Counted from the stretch's first letter, positions 45,930 through 54,901 are shown. The stretch: 64,000 bases of DNA from Nostoc sp. UHCC 0702 (GCA_017164015.1 CP071065.1:5718091-5782090); one strand, 5' to 3'. The notes: generated by a model not told the origin, from the letters alone. Numbers and translations are program-made.

Positions 45930-48254
45930 ATGCGAATTTTGTTAATTGAAGATGACGAAGTTCTGCTACCACTACTCCTGCAATCTTTTAAAAGTCAACA
46001 GTATGTGGTAGACACGGCACACGATGGACAAAGTGGTTGGGAATATGCCCAAAACAGCAACTACGACCTCATCGTTATGGATGTGGGACTTCCAAGAATA
46101 GATGGCATTACTTTATGTCAGCGTTTACGTGGAAATGGTTGCTCGATTCCCATTCTCCTAATTACTGCTAGAGATGCTAGTACTGATATTATTCGTGGAT
46201 TAGATGCAGGTGCAGATGACTATCTCATTAAACCTCTGAAATTAGAAGAACTCAAAGCAAGGTCACGGGCATTACTGCGGCGTGGCCGGGTTTCTCCCAC
46301 AAATGTGCTAGAGGTGGGCAATCTGCGTTTAAATCCTCAAAGTTGTTTGGTAAGCTATGACGAAAAACCTTTGGCATTAACTCCCAAAGAATACAGCCTG
46401 TTGGAAATTTTTTTGCGGAACCCATCACGGGTATTTAGTCGGGGACAACTAGTGGAGCTTCTCTGGACGTATGACGACCCCCCTTTGGAAGAGAGTGTTA
46501 AGGCACATATTAAAGGTTTGCGGCAAAAACTCAAGGCTGTAGGAGCCAAAGATTGGATCGAGAATGTTTACGGTTTGGGGTATCGGTTGAAAGTGGGAGC
46601 TCTTGAGCAGGGGAGTAGGGGAGATGGGGGGCAGGGGGGCAGGGGAGCAGGGGGGCAGGGGGGCAGGGGAGATGGGGGGGAAATAAGTGTTATTTCCTCA
46701 TCTTCAACGCTGGAGGAAGCTAAAGCTACATCTGCTGTTGAGCAGCAATTTCAGCAGGGAATGAATCAACTGTGGCAGCAGTATCAGGGATTAATGAGTC
46801 AACGTCTAGCATCTGTGCAAGCAGCAGCTAAAGCAATACAGACAGGGACGCTATCCCAAGAAGTGCGCCAAGATGCGGCGCAAGCAGCACATAAGTTGGC
46901 TGGTGTTTTGGGGATGTTTGAGCGAGAAGCAGGAACCTTATGGGCACGAGAAATTGAACAGATTTTGTTAGTAGAAAATCAGGCTTTACAACCAAATCAA
47001 AAGCGCCAATTTTTAGATTTAGTTAAGAAATTAACTGAACTACTGCAACTAACTGAATCAAACATTTCTCCATCCTCACAAACTTCTCGATTGTTGTTGA
47101 TTGATGCTGACAAAAATCTCTGTCGAGAATTACAGGAACAAGCGCTGGCGCTCAGCCTGAGTTGGCAACAAGTGGAAAGTTTGGAATTAGCAAAAACCTG
47201 GCTTCAGTCTCACTCGCCTGATTTAGTGGTACTGGCAACAGATGCAGTAGGAGAACAGGAAGATAGTCTAGCATTACTATCTGAGCTAGCACATCGAACT
47301 CCGCCAGTACCTGTGATAGTGTTGGCTGCAAGCGATGGACTGTTGGATCGGGTAACGGTAGCTCGTGCTGGCGGACAAGGGTTTTTAGTCAGGCCTGTGA
47401 CATCCGAGCAAATTTGGGCTATGGCCAGACAGTTATTACAACGTACCCATTCCCAAACAGTCAACGTGTTGGTAGTAGATGATGATCCTGTTTTTTTGGC
47501 AGCATTGCGTCCCCTACTAGAACCTTGGGGTATGCGGATGACGGCGTTAGATAACCCTCTACGCTTCTGGGAAGTGTTGCGGTCTGTAGCTCCTGATTTA
47601 TTAATTTTGGATGTGAATATGCCCCAACTGAGTGGGATTGAATTGTGTCAGGCAGTCCGTACCGATCCTCAGTGGCAAGGATTGCCGATTGTGTTTCTCA
47701 CTGCTAACAGCGATCGCCAAATTATTCAGCAGGTGTTTGCTACTGGGGCAGATGACTATGTAACTAAGCCAGTGGTGGGGCCGGAATTGTTAACTCGCAT
47801 CACCAATCGTTTGGAGCGTAACCGTATGCTGGCGACTCTCTCTACTAAAGACTTGCTGACTGGATTACCAAATCAATTTCAATCACAGCGGGATTTGGAG
47901 GAACTGATTGACAATGCATCTTGTTTGTGTATGGCAGTATTTAGGATTGCAGAGTTGCGATCGCTCAATATTCAGTATGGTCACGTTACAGGCAACCAAA
48001 TTTTACAACGGTGGGGTCGCCTGTTTCAGACTGGCTTTCGTGGTGCAGAAGTTTTAGGCTATTGGGGAAATGGGGAGTTTGTTGTGGGAATGCCTGAGTT
48101 GACGAAAAAACAAGCAAGCGATCGCCTCAATGAATTTATGACTACCCTACGACAGCAAGTCTTCACTGCACCAGATGGTAGTCGCTTTGGCGTAAAATTT
48201 AGTTTCGGCATCGCTGAGTATCCCAGTAATGGCAAGACTCTACAATCTTTATAG
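45930..48254 (+). CDS. Multidomain OmpR-type regulator (REC-wHTH-Hpt-REC-REC-degenerate GGDEF)
   Basis: 774 aa. Receiver 1 (LIEDDE, Asp51 in IVMDVGLPRIDG), winged-helix DNA-binding domain (PKEYSLLEIFLRNPSRVFSR, GLGYRLKV; to about 222), a Gly/Arg/Gln-rich linker encoded by a G-rich array (about 226-252), Hpt domain (AAHKLAGVLGMF), receiver 2 whose phospho-acceptor position reads VVLATDAVG (Asp replaced), intact receiver 3 (VVDDDP, ILDVNMPQLSG), and a GGDEF domain with GNGEF instead of GGDEF. The protein stops at SFGIAEYPSNGKTLQSL, about 25 residues short of a normal GGDEF end. Likely a transcription factor with phosphorelay parts and no cyclase activity. Confidence 0.88.
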   Translation: MRILLIEDDEVLLPLLLQSFKSQQYVVDTAHDGQSGWEYAQNSNYDLIVMDVGLPRIDGITLCQRLRGNGCSIPILLITARDASTDIIRGLDAGADDYLIKPLKLEELKARSRALLRRGRVSPTNVLEVGNLRLNPQSCLVSYDEKPLALTPKEYSLLEIFLRNPSRVFSRGQLVELLWTYDDPPLEESVKAHIKGLRQKLKAVGAKDWIENVYGLGYRLKVGALEQGSRGDGGQGGRGAGGQGGRGDGGEISVISSSSTLEEAKATSAVEQQFQQGMNQLWQQYQGLMSQRLASVQAAAKAIQTGTLSQEVRQDAAQAAHKLAGVLGMFEREAGTLWAREIEQILLVENQALQPNQKRQFLDLVKKLTELLQLTESNISPSSQTSRLLLIDADKNLCRELQEQALALSLSWQQVESLELAKTWLQSHSPDLVVLATDAVGEQEDSLALLSELAHRTPPVPVIVLAASDGLLDRVTVARAGGQGFLVRPVTSEQIWAMARQLLQRTHSQTVNVLVVDDDPVFLAALRPLLEPWGMRMTALDNPLRFWEVLRSVAPDLLILDVNMPQLSGIELCQAVRTDPQWQGLPIVFLTANSDRQIIQQVFATGADDYVTKPVVGPELLTRITNRLERNRMLATLSTKDLLTGLPNQFQSQRDLEELIDNASCLCMAVFRIAELRSLNIQYGHVTGNQILQRWGRLFQTGFRGAEVLGYWGNGEFVVGMPELTKKQASDRLNEFMTTLRQQVFTAPDGSRFGVKFSFGIAEYPSNGKTLQSL
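46603..46680 (+). repeat. G-rich array inside a coding sequence
   Basis: Tandem GGGGCAGGGGAG-type units, the same family as the intergenic arrays at 24170, 34629, 35378 and 48644, read in frame as a Gly/Gln/Arg/Asp-rich linker between the DNA-binding and Hpt domains. Confidence 0.9.
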
Positions 48255-48357
48255 CAATTTGTTGTCAGCTAAGGGACTTCCAAGTTGCTTTCTTGTCTGG
48301 TTTACGACTGTTATTAGTCTTTTGTCCAAAGTCCAATTGTAAATCCAAATGACTAAC

Positions 48358-48505
48358 GATATTAAGTTCGGATGATTACTTATTAAACTTTAAGAACCCC
48401 ACCCCACCAAAGCTACGCTTTGTTTCCCCTCCCCGTCAACGGGGAGGGGTTAGGGGTGGGGTGCAATGACTGTGGGAAACATAACTAATTAACCGAACAT
48501 GATAT
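48358..48505. mobile_element. TTCGG-family inverted-repeat element with C/G-rich core
   Basis: Ends GATATTAAGTTCGGATGATT and (right, inverted) ...AACCGAACATGATAT are related to copies A and B. The interior forms CCCCACCCC...GGGGTGGGG and CCCCTCCCCGT...ACGGGGAGGGG stems, unlike the interior of A and B. Confidence 0.65.
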
Positions 48506-48607
48506 GACTAATGACTAATGACGAATAACGAATGACTAATGACAAACAACAACTAGATCAAGTGATTGTGCAAATTAAATGTATTTTAGCTGATTGCACA
48601 ATTCCTC

Positions 48608-48735
48608 ATACCATTTCACTTAATTACTGATACAAATTCTTTCACCCCTGCTCCCCATCTCCCCTGCTCCCCATCTCCCCTGCTCCCCTGCTCCGAAAGC
48701 TCCCTATTTGTATCAACATTAAAGTAAAACGGTAT
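48608..48735. mobile_element. ATACC-family MITE, copy 1
   Basis: About 30-bp inverted ends: ATACCATTTCACTTAATTAC at left and the complementary ...TTAAAGTAAAACGGTAT at right, both continuing into GATACAAAT. A C-rich CCCCTGCTCCCCATCT array (48644-48693) forms the core. Copy 2 lies at 62793-62878. Confidence 0.75.
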
Positions 48736-48753
48736 CAGTGACAGACTCTGTTA

Positions 48754-51090
48754 TCAAACACCACAAGATGTAGAGGTAGCTGAAGGGCTATGAGGTGTCA
48801 CAGTTGGAGCTTGAGCAACCAGCACCACGTTCCCATCGCTATCTATCACCCACCCTTGGGCTTCCACAATTTCTGTAGGGCTATTGACAAAATCAGCTTT
48901 TTCTGTGTTTAATTCTATGCTGCCTTGTTCCTGAATCACCCCATTCTGGAGATCAGCAGCTCGATTTTCACCCTCTGACGGTAGTTTAAGCCAATCTGCC
49001 GCTACTGCATCATTACTCATCAATGGCTCTGTGGGGCTGGATGCTATACCTCCACGCCCAGTAGCCTGAAATGAACCCCTTGCTAGTTTCCCACCAGGAT
49101 TGCAGTTAGCAGCAATTTGCTCTTGAGCATCAACTACATTGACTGGTAGTTCTACCAATCCTTTACTAGGGTCAACATCTGGCGAATTGATTTGTATTGT
49201 GCCGCTTAATGAGCGGTTTTGCTGAGAAAACGCCGTGATGTCATTTGTTGGTAGCTGACTTGAGTCTAGTTCTGCTGGGTCATCAGGTTTTAATAGTCTC
49301 TCTAACTCTTCACCAGTACGCGGGACAAACCCAAAGATGCTCAGAGTTTCGATTTTGATATTACCACCAGAGCCAGAGTAAGCATTGGCTGTGATATCGT
49401 TATTCTCCAAAGGAGGAGCGACAACAAAGCCATTAGGTGCATTAATGGTAATATTGCCGCCATCGCCACCAGCCCCTGCTGTGCCTGCACTAGCGGATAT
49501 TTGACTTTTGTGGCGCATCAACAATAAATCTTGCACTTGTAGCCTGATATTCCCGCCCCGACCGGATTCAGTTGTAGCATTAATTAATCCTCCATTATCC
49601 AAAAGTATGGAGCGAGCCGTTATGTTTATTTGCCCTGGAGTTGCTGGATTACTTGTGTCTTCTGACGGGACGCCGTAGACGTTCACATTGATTCGAGCGC
49701 CATCACGGACAATCAATTGCCCTGTAGTGATGTTTACTCTTCCTGCGTTTGTCTCATTGACAGTGGAAGCAGAGAATATACTGGGTACATTGCTTATTGA
49801 CTTTCCAGCTATTTCTACAATCTCTGAGGCATTGACTGTTATATTCCCTGCGTTTCCTTCAGATCGTATTGTTTTTGAGTTTACTAGCAAAAAACTAGAC
49901 TCTGTTGATAAACTTGCCCCATCGAGGATACGTAGTTTCTTAGTAGTGATGGAAATGTTGCCCGCATTTCCTCTACCAGTAGTTGAAATAGCTAATGTAG
50001 TGGTACTGTCTTGCCTGTCAGGGTTACTAAGTTCTACAGATTCAGAAGCATTAACAATCAAATTTCCCCCATTTTTCTGACCACTAGAGAGATTTCGTAC
50101 TTGCGCTCCGTTTTGAACAATTAATTTCTGAACTGTAATTGTTATATCTTGACCAGTTAGATCTTGGTCATCGATATTACCTGTAGTTTCACTTAATAAG
50201 CCTACCCTTTTTCCACTTATTGTCACTATTTTACCTTGCACCTGGATGCTACCCCCGACCTCACCAGTGGTATTGACAACAGAGGGAATATCAGCACCAC
50301 CACTAGTTCGCGGTATGAGTTGAATGTTTTGAAAATTTTTTACATCATCATATCCCAAAGCCCAGCCTTGCTCAGGGTTCAGACTTACCAGACTATTACT
50401 AGCAACACTGCCTAGTTCAATTCGTCCTGATTCTGCCCTTAAACGTCCCCCCTTCAAAGTGATGTCACCACCTACCAGTGCCAAAGTTTCACCCGGGTTG
50501 ACTCGTAGACCAACACGAAAATTGGTAATTGGATCTTTTGCTTGAGATTCATTGCTAATTGAAGCCGCATTTGTACCAAATTGCAAACCAATGGGAACAC
50601 TAACCTTTAGCAGGGATGTGGTTTGTGGTTCTGTTGCACTAAACTTTGTCCCATCCTTAAAGTTAATACTACTTGCAGTACTTGCTATAAATGAACCGCC
50701 AATATCTAAAGAAGCATTGGGGCCAAAAATAATCCCGTTGGGGTTAATCAGAAACAGATTGGCTCTATAGTCTGCTTTCAGAGTACCTTCAATATTAGAA
50801 ATCGACTTGCCTGTCACCCTGGTAATAATATTCTGAATATTCTGAGAATTATTAAAGTAAGCCGTCTTACCCTCAAGAACAGAAAACTGTTCAAAACTGT
50901 GGAACAGATTGGTGCCAACTTGGGTTCCATCTTTAATATTTATTATATTGTTGACCTCTGGTTCCACTTGAGAATTCGTGGGTAGAGTATCATCTGGAGT
51001 GATTTGGGCAATAGCACAATTTGCAGAGAAAATTATTGCACTACTTATTGCCAGTTCTAGCCCTTGAACCCTGCCTCTATGATTACTCAT
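48754..51090 (-). CDS. TPS-type filamentous haemagglutinin N-terminal domain protein
   Basis: Exported surface or secreted protein, 778 aa. A signal peptide (to about CAIAQ) precedes the two-partner-secretion domain: FHSFEQFSVLEGKTAYFNNS, IQNIITRVTGKSISNIEG, ANLFLINPNGIIFGPNASLD. These are the NPNGI and related motifs recognised by a TpsB pore. The remainder is repetitive beta-helix-like sequence with GNAGNI(S/T) motifs, ending in a Ser/Thr-rich tail with a single cysteine (STSCGV). Shorter than typical FHA adhesins. No TpsB gene is present in the window. Faces away from the sigma/CHAT gene group. Confidence 0.88.
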   Translation of the reverse strand: MSNHRGRVQGLELAISSAIIFSANCAIAQITPDDTLPTNSQVEPEVNNIINIKDGTQVGTNLFHSFEQFSVLEGKTAYFNNSQNIQNIITRVTGKSISNIEGTLKADYRANLFLINPNGIIFGPNASLDIGGSFIASTASSINFKDGTKFSATEPQTTSLLKVSVPIGLQFGTNAASISNESQAKDPITNFRVGLRVNPGETLALVGGDITLKGGRLRAESGRIELGSVASNSLVSLNPEQGWALGYDDVKNFQNIQLIPRTSGGADIPSVVNTTGEVGGSIQVQGKIVTISGKRVGLLSETTGNIDDQDLTGQDITITVQKLIVQNGAQVRNLSSGQKNGGNLIVNASESVELSNPDRQDSTTTLAISTTGRGNAGNISITTKKLRILDGASLSTESSFLLVNSKTIRSEGNAGNITVNASEIVEIAGKSISNVPSIFSASTVNETNAGRVNITTGQLIVRDGARINVNVYGVPSEDTSNPATPGQINITARSILLDNGGLINATTESGRGGNIRLQVQDLLLMRHKSQISASAGTAGAGGDGGNITINAPNGFVVAPPLENNDITANAYSGSGGNIKIETLSIFGFVPRTGEELERLLKPDDPAELDSSQLPTNDITAFSQQNRSLSGTIQINSPDVDPSKGLVELPVNVVDAQEQIAANCNPGGKLARGSFQATGRGGIASSPTEPLMSNDAVAADWLKLPSEGENRAADLQNGVIQEQGSIELNTEKADFVNSPTEIVEAQGWVIDSDGNVVLVAQAPTVTPHSPSATSTSCGV

Positions 51091-51148
51091 ACCACTTATT
51101 AAACTAATTATTGGTTAATTAACATCAATTATACTTATCATATAATAT

Positions 51149-51182
51149 ACGGTAGATACGTTGCAAACAATGTATCTACCGT
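51149..51182. promoter_or_regulatory. Strong hairpin upstream of the TPS gene
   Basis: Perfect 11-bp inverted repeat ACGGTAGATAC / GTATCTACCGT, with an additional TTG/CAA pairing inside the loop, 58 bp upstream of the TPS start codon. Could be an mRNA leader structure, a terminator of the small upstream gene, or a miniature repeat. Confidence 0.5.
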
Positions 51183-51372
51183 ACTAAGGAATAAATTCAG
51201 TTGGTGATTTGTACTAAAACCTAACGAAACTTTTTTTGGGAATTGCCAATGCTTGTATTGCTGATTGAGAATCAAGAACAATTATTGTAGAACTAATGAA
51301 ACAATACACTTGTATTTACTTGATTCTCCATGTTTGAAATTTATCAAAATACGGAAAAAATTGTTACTAGGG

Positions 51373-51522
51373 CTAGCAAGGACAATTTTCCAAATTTGTT
51401 TCACCATCAGTAATTATACTGTATTTAAAGCCGCACTTGCAAAGTGATTTTTCCACAATGTTACTCTGTTGAGAACTCTCTACAACATCTTTTTTTGTAG
51501 ATTGGGAGCTTGTAGAAACCAT
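51373..51522 (-). CDS. Small Cys-rich peptide (CxC...CPC), unknown function
   Basis: 49 aa beginning MVSTSSQSTKKDVVESSQQS, a Ser/Gln-rich leader-like half, and ending in a Cys-rich half, CKCGFKYSIITDGE then NLENCPC. ATG 51522 is preceded by AAGGAG at good spacing, so translation is likely; a longer frame to 51585 lacks such a signal. Four cysteines in two CxC pairs suggest metal binding, disulfides or a modified peptide. It is upstream of and in line with the TPS gene. Not recognised as any known family. Confidence 0.6.
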   Translation of the reverse strand: MVSTSSQSTKKDVVESSQQSNIVEKSLCKCGFKYSIITDGETNLENCPC

Positions 51523-51542
51523 GATTTTTTGTCTCCTTAGTA

Positions 51543-51922
51543 TTGAGATTGGTGCTGCCAAGTTTTGTTTGGGCTTTGTTGCCATCTCTTGGCTCGATAG
51601 TTTTAAGATTAAAGAGCGATCGGGAAGAACTAGGGAAGATTGACTTTGGTTTAGAAAAAATTTTGAGGTTATCGGTTATATATCATCTTGAGGGCAAGGC
51701 AAAGAACACTAGTACAGGCCTGAGGAAATAAAGTTACCGTTCCGTAAGCGTTAGTATCAATGATTACTCTAAATGAAAATGTCATATTTTTTACAAAAAA
51801 TTATGTGTTGTTTGACAGACTAGTACTGAGACTGGTGCTTACAGGTTTTTCCTGGGGTTTGTTACTTTCCCTTGACTCGATAATTGTCAGATTACAGAGC
51901 AAACGGGAATAACTAACATCAG
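51543..51922 (+). repeat. Two diverged copies of a hydrophobic coding-like segment
   Basis: Copy 1 (51543-51626) translates as LRLVLPSFVWALLPSLGSIV then LRLKSDRE; copy 2 (51825-51908) as LRLVLTGFSWGLLLSLDSII then VRLQSKRE and a stop. Several codon differences are silent (TTG/CTG, TTG/TTA, TCT/TCC). Neither has an ATG or a ribosome-binding site. They look like duplicated remnants of a membrane-helix coding segment. Confidence 0.55.
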
Positions 51923-52213
51923 TTCGGGTTAAGCAGCTTTATTTAACCTTGAATGGCTGAAATGACGTAAGCACGTTGACAGATACCAGAATAATGCAAG
52001 GGCGTAATCAGGGTTTCAGCTTATCCCGAACTCAGGTTAACTAGGGAAGATTCGCCCCCTATTTCGGAAAATTTTTCCGGTTCTCTGTAATGTATATTTT
52101 TTGAGTAAAGCCGAATGGTATGCTCGATAAGTGTCAGTGTCTGAGTTCAAGGCTTTTACAGCTTTTGGAAGTGAGAATTCAGGAAGTAGCAACCATCTAA
52201 ATTTAAATGACTT

Positions 52214-53437
52214 ATGCGTCCTCGCCAGGAAATTGTGGAAACTTTCTCTACTTTTGCTCAGTTGGAGAATGATAAGTTTAGCAAATGGTTGACAGATGTC
52301 AGGTTGCGCCGCAGCATGGAGAATTGTTTACAAAATTCTCCAGACACTAAAAAGCTGGTAGAGGATGCTGTTACAGAATATTTTTGGTCACTGTATTGGT
52401 ACAAAATATGGCGGTTGAATTCTCAATTAAGCAACCTTGCCAAACAACATTTATCAGCCTATTTACAGGAAAGTTGTTATTGGGCTGCTGAAAAAATATT
52501 GGCTCGATTCACTATCAACCAGTACGGTTTGGCTGATTATTTCCAAATGGGCATCACAGAAGTTGAAAAAATCCTAGAAGGATATAACCCAGAAAAAAAC
52601 TCTAGTTTAAAAAACTATGCCAGCATGGCATTTCCCAGTCGATTAAAAGATATTCTACGTCAAACCAAGGAAGCCGATATTTGTACAAACTGGGGTTTGT
52701 TACGCAAGGTAAGTAAAAAGGTAGTTTTGTCAGCGCTAGATCGTGCTGGCTTGTCTTTGACGCAGATATCCCAATATCGCCTAGCTTGGACTTGTTTTAG
52801 GATGTTGTACCTGCAAAACCAACTCAGCAGTAATCAAAAGCTACCAGAACCGAATCGGCAACTGTGGACAGATATTGCCAATCTTTATAATAGTGAACGA
52901 CACAGCCAAGTAAATACCCCTGGTTCAGATTGCAGTCCAGAGGTAATACAGGGATGGCTAACCAAAACAGCTATTTATGTGCGTGCTTATCTTTATCCCA
53001 GTGTTGCTTCTATTAACATATACAACCCTGAAGAAAATACCAGCCAAGAGTTTGATATTAAAGACCCGTTAACTGAATCATTAATAGCAGAGATTATCGC
53101 CCAAGAAGAAGCTCAAGAGCGCAAAAATAAACTTTCTCAGATCAATGCTGTTTTGCTGTCAGCTTTTGCACAGTTGGAAACTCAATCTCGGATGATTTTT
53201 GAGCTTTACTACCAGCAGGGAATGACTCAGCAGCAAATTATCCAAGAATTGCAGATCAGCCAACCTACTGTTTCTCGTCGGTTACTCAAAGGTAGAGAAT
53301 CATTGCTGGCGGCTTTAATCAATTGGAGTAGACAAGAGAATATTTTCGTAAATGCCAACCAAATAAAAGATATGAGTGCAGCTTTAGAAGAATGGTTGAA
53401 AATGAATTATGCTCAGTCTGGCTTTCGCTTATCATAA
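52214..53437 (+). CDS. Sigma-70-like RNA polymerase sigma factor
   Basis: 407 aa. The N-terminal half resembles region 2 (GLADYFQMGITEVEKILEGY, NYASMAFPSRLKDILRQ). The C-terminal half contains a region 4 helix-turn-helix (LETQSRMIFELYYQQGMTQQ, then QELQISQPTVSRRLLKGRE). Longer than ECF factors but without a typical group 1/2 layout, so a divergent, probably specialised sigma factor. It opens a same-direction group: the DUF1822 gene follows after 16 bp, then two CHAT genes. It may direct transcription of its own locus, though this is inference. Confidence 0.75.
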   Translation: MRPRQEIVETFSTFAQLENDKFSKWLTDVRLRRSMENCLQNSPDTKKLVEDAVTEYFWSLYWYKIWRLNSQLSNLAKQHLSAYLQESCYWAAEKILARFTINQYGLADYFQMGITEVEKILEGYNPEKNSSLKNYASMAFPSRLKDILRQTKEADICTNWGLLRKVSKKVVLSALDRAGLSLTQISQYRLAWTCFRMLYLQNQLSSNQKLPEPNRQLWTDIANLYNSERHSQVNTPGSDCSPEVIQGWLTKTAIYVRAYLYPSVASINIYNPEENTSQEFDIKDPLTESLIAEIIAQEEAQERKNKLSQINAVLLSAFAQLETQSRMIFELYYQQGMTQQQIIQELQISQPTVSRRLLKGRESLLAALINWSRQENIFVNANQIKDMSAALEEWLKMNYAQSGFRLS

Positions 53438-53453
53438 GTTGGAGGTATTATAA

Positions 53454-54629
53454 ATGACATTTATTTATACAGAACCAACGGAGTTATTATTAGAGGTTAT
53501 ACCTTCTGTGCGATCGCAGTCTTGGCAAAACAGCCAGATTTATGGAACTCCTCACAGTCGCTGGTGTGCCTATATCAATCAAATTTGCCTTGATGTTGTT
53601 TTAACTTGGATCAAAAATGAATATCTACCTGATGCAGCAGTTTGTCACAAAACTGGTGTCACACCTAGTTTTTGGGAGTTCATCAATGGAGTCAGTATTT
53701 GTTTTGGTGAGCAAAAAATCCTCCTAGTTCCTAGTGAGGCCATTGACGACAACGAATTAGAAGTACCCCAAGAATGGGTAGACATTCCCAGTTGGGCAGC
53801 AGATTATTATTTAGCGGTAAAAATTACAAATAATGAAGAGTTGGTGCGAGTGTGGGGTTTCACAACCCATGAGGAATTAAAATCACAAGGTAAGTATGAT
53901 CCTGTTGACCGTACTTACTGTTTAGATGCACAGCACATTACAAAAGATATTAGTGCTTTCTTTTTGACTTATGAATATTGTCGAGATGCACAAAGCAAAC
54001 AAGCGATCGCCTCACTACCAACATTAGCAGCAACTCAAGCAGAAAGTCTTGTGCAACGCTTGGGTAATCCCGCTGTCACATTTCCCAGACTCGCTGTGTC
54101 ATTTGCAATTTGGGCAGCACTTTTAGAGAATGCACAGTGGCGACAAAAGCTGTATCAATATCGACAAAAGACAGCTACAATCAGTCTCACTCAATGGTTA
54201 AACGGGATTTTCTCCCCACAATGGCAGCCTTTAGAAGCATTTTTTGAGTCAAGCAGTGACAACAATACTTTAGCACTGAGAAATTATTTTCCAGTCAAAG
54301 AGGCCACTATCAAGCAAGCTAAACTCATCGACTTAGGAATGCAACTGCAATCAACTGGTGTCGTCTTATTGATTGCACTTGTACCTGATGCAGATAGACA
54401 ATTTATTAGTGTACGGGTACAGTTGCATCCAGCTGGTCAAGAATTTTATTTACCCGCAAATATTAAGCTGGCTTTGCTATCACAGTTTGGAGAAGTGCTA
54501 CAAGAAGTGCAGGCGAGAATTCAGGATAATTTTGTGCAACTGCTGCGCTTTGACGTGGAAACAGGAGAAACCTTTAATATTCAAATTGAACTAAATAACT
54601 TTCAACTTACAGAAAATTTCATAGTTTAA
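53454..54629 (+). CDS. DUF1822 family protein
   Basis: 391 aa of unknown function. DUF1822 is a cyanobacterial family repeatedly found beside sigma-like and CHAT genes. Recognisable parts are an N-terminal SRWCAYINQICLDVVLTWI, a middle VPQEWVDIPSWAADYYLAVK, HEELKSQGKYDPVDRTYCLD, and a C-terminal beta-rich region (VRVQLHPAGQEFYLP, LLRFDVETGETFNIQI). No signal peptide or membrane segment. GGAGG precedes the ATG. The tight 16-bp spacing to the sigma gene suggests a functional link, perhaps as its regulator. Confidence 0.78.
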   Translation: MTFIYTEPTELLLEVIPSVRSQSWQNSQIYGTPHSRWCAYINQICLDVVLTWIKNEYLPDAAVCHKTGVTPSFWEFINGVSICFGEQKILLVPSEAIDDNELEVPQEWVDIPSWAADYYLAVKITNNEELVRVWGFTTHEELKSQGKYDPVDRTYCLDAQHITKDISAFFLTYEYCRDAQSKQAIASLPTLAATQAESLVQRLGNPAVTFPRLAVSFAIWAALLENAQWRQKLYQYRQKTATISLTQWLNGIFSPQWQPLEAFFESSSDNNTLALRNYFPVKEATIKQAKLIDLGMQLQSTGVVLLIALVPDADRQFISVRVQLHPAGQEFYLPANIKLALLSQFGEVLQEVQARIQDNFVQLLRFDVETGETFNIQIELNNFQLTENFIV

Positions 54630-54774
54630 TGTAGCGATATAATTCGTAATTTTTGCGTTTGAGATCCGCTATTTCGTAGACTGTTTATCTGCCCATCCTC
54701 TTGTTCACTCCTGTCTCCAGCAAAGCTGGCTTATTTTGCTATGGTACAATAACTTTAATCGTAAAGATGCAACT

Positions 54775-54849
54775 GTGAGAACGGCTTACCAATACCGACT
54801 AAAACCAACAAAGCAACAAGCGATCAACATAGACAAAAAGCTCAGTTAA
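54775..54849 (+). pseudogene. TnpB (IS605 OrfB) N-terminal remnant
   Basis: GTG-initiated 24-residue frame reading RTAYQYRLKPTKQQAINID and then KKLS before a stop. This matches the start of IS200/IS605 TnpB proteins (TAYQYRL-P-T). A small hairpin 46 bp upstream fits the 5' subterminal palindrome of such elements. The rest of the gene is absent; a MITE begins 53 bp downstream. Too short for standard gene calling. Confidence 0.75.
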
Positions 54850-54901
54850 TGTCCAACTGGATATCGGCAGTCGTTTTTGAACCTACACTTACAGCTTGCG
54901 C

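Larger units (their letters stand above)
48255..48753. other. Intergenic region with two miniature elements
   Basis: Contains the TTCGG-family element at 48358-48505, an ACTAATG heptamer STRR at about 48507-48545, and the ATACC-family element at 48608-48735. No gene. Confidence 0.7.
51091..52213. other. Region between TPS gene and sigma/CHAT operon
   Basis: Contains a strong hairpin (51149-51182), the small Cys-rich gene (51373-51522), and two diverged direct copies of a roughly 90-bp hydrophobic coding-like segment (51543-51640 and 51825-51922). About 270 bp before the sigma gene show no distinctive feature. Confidence 0.6.
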
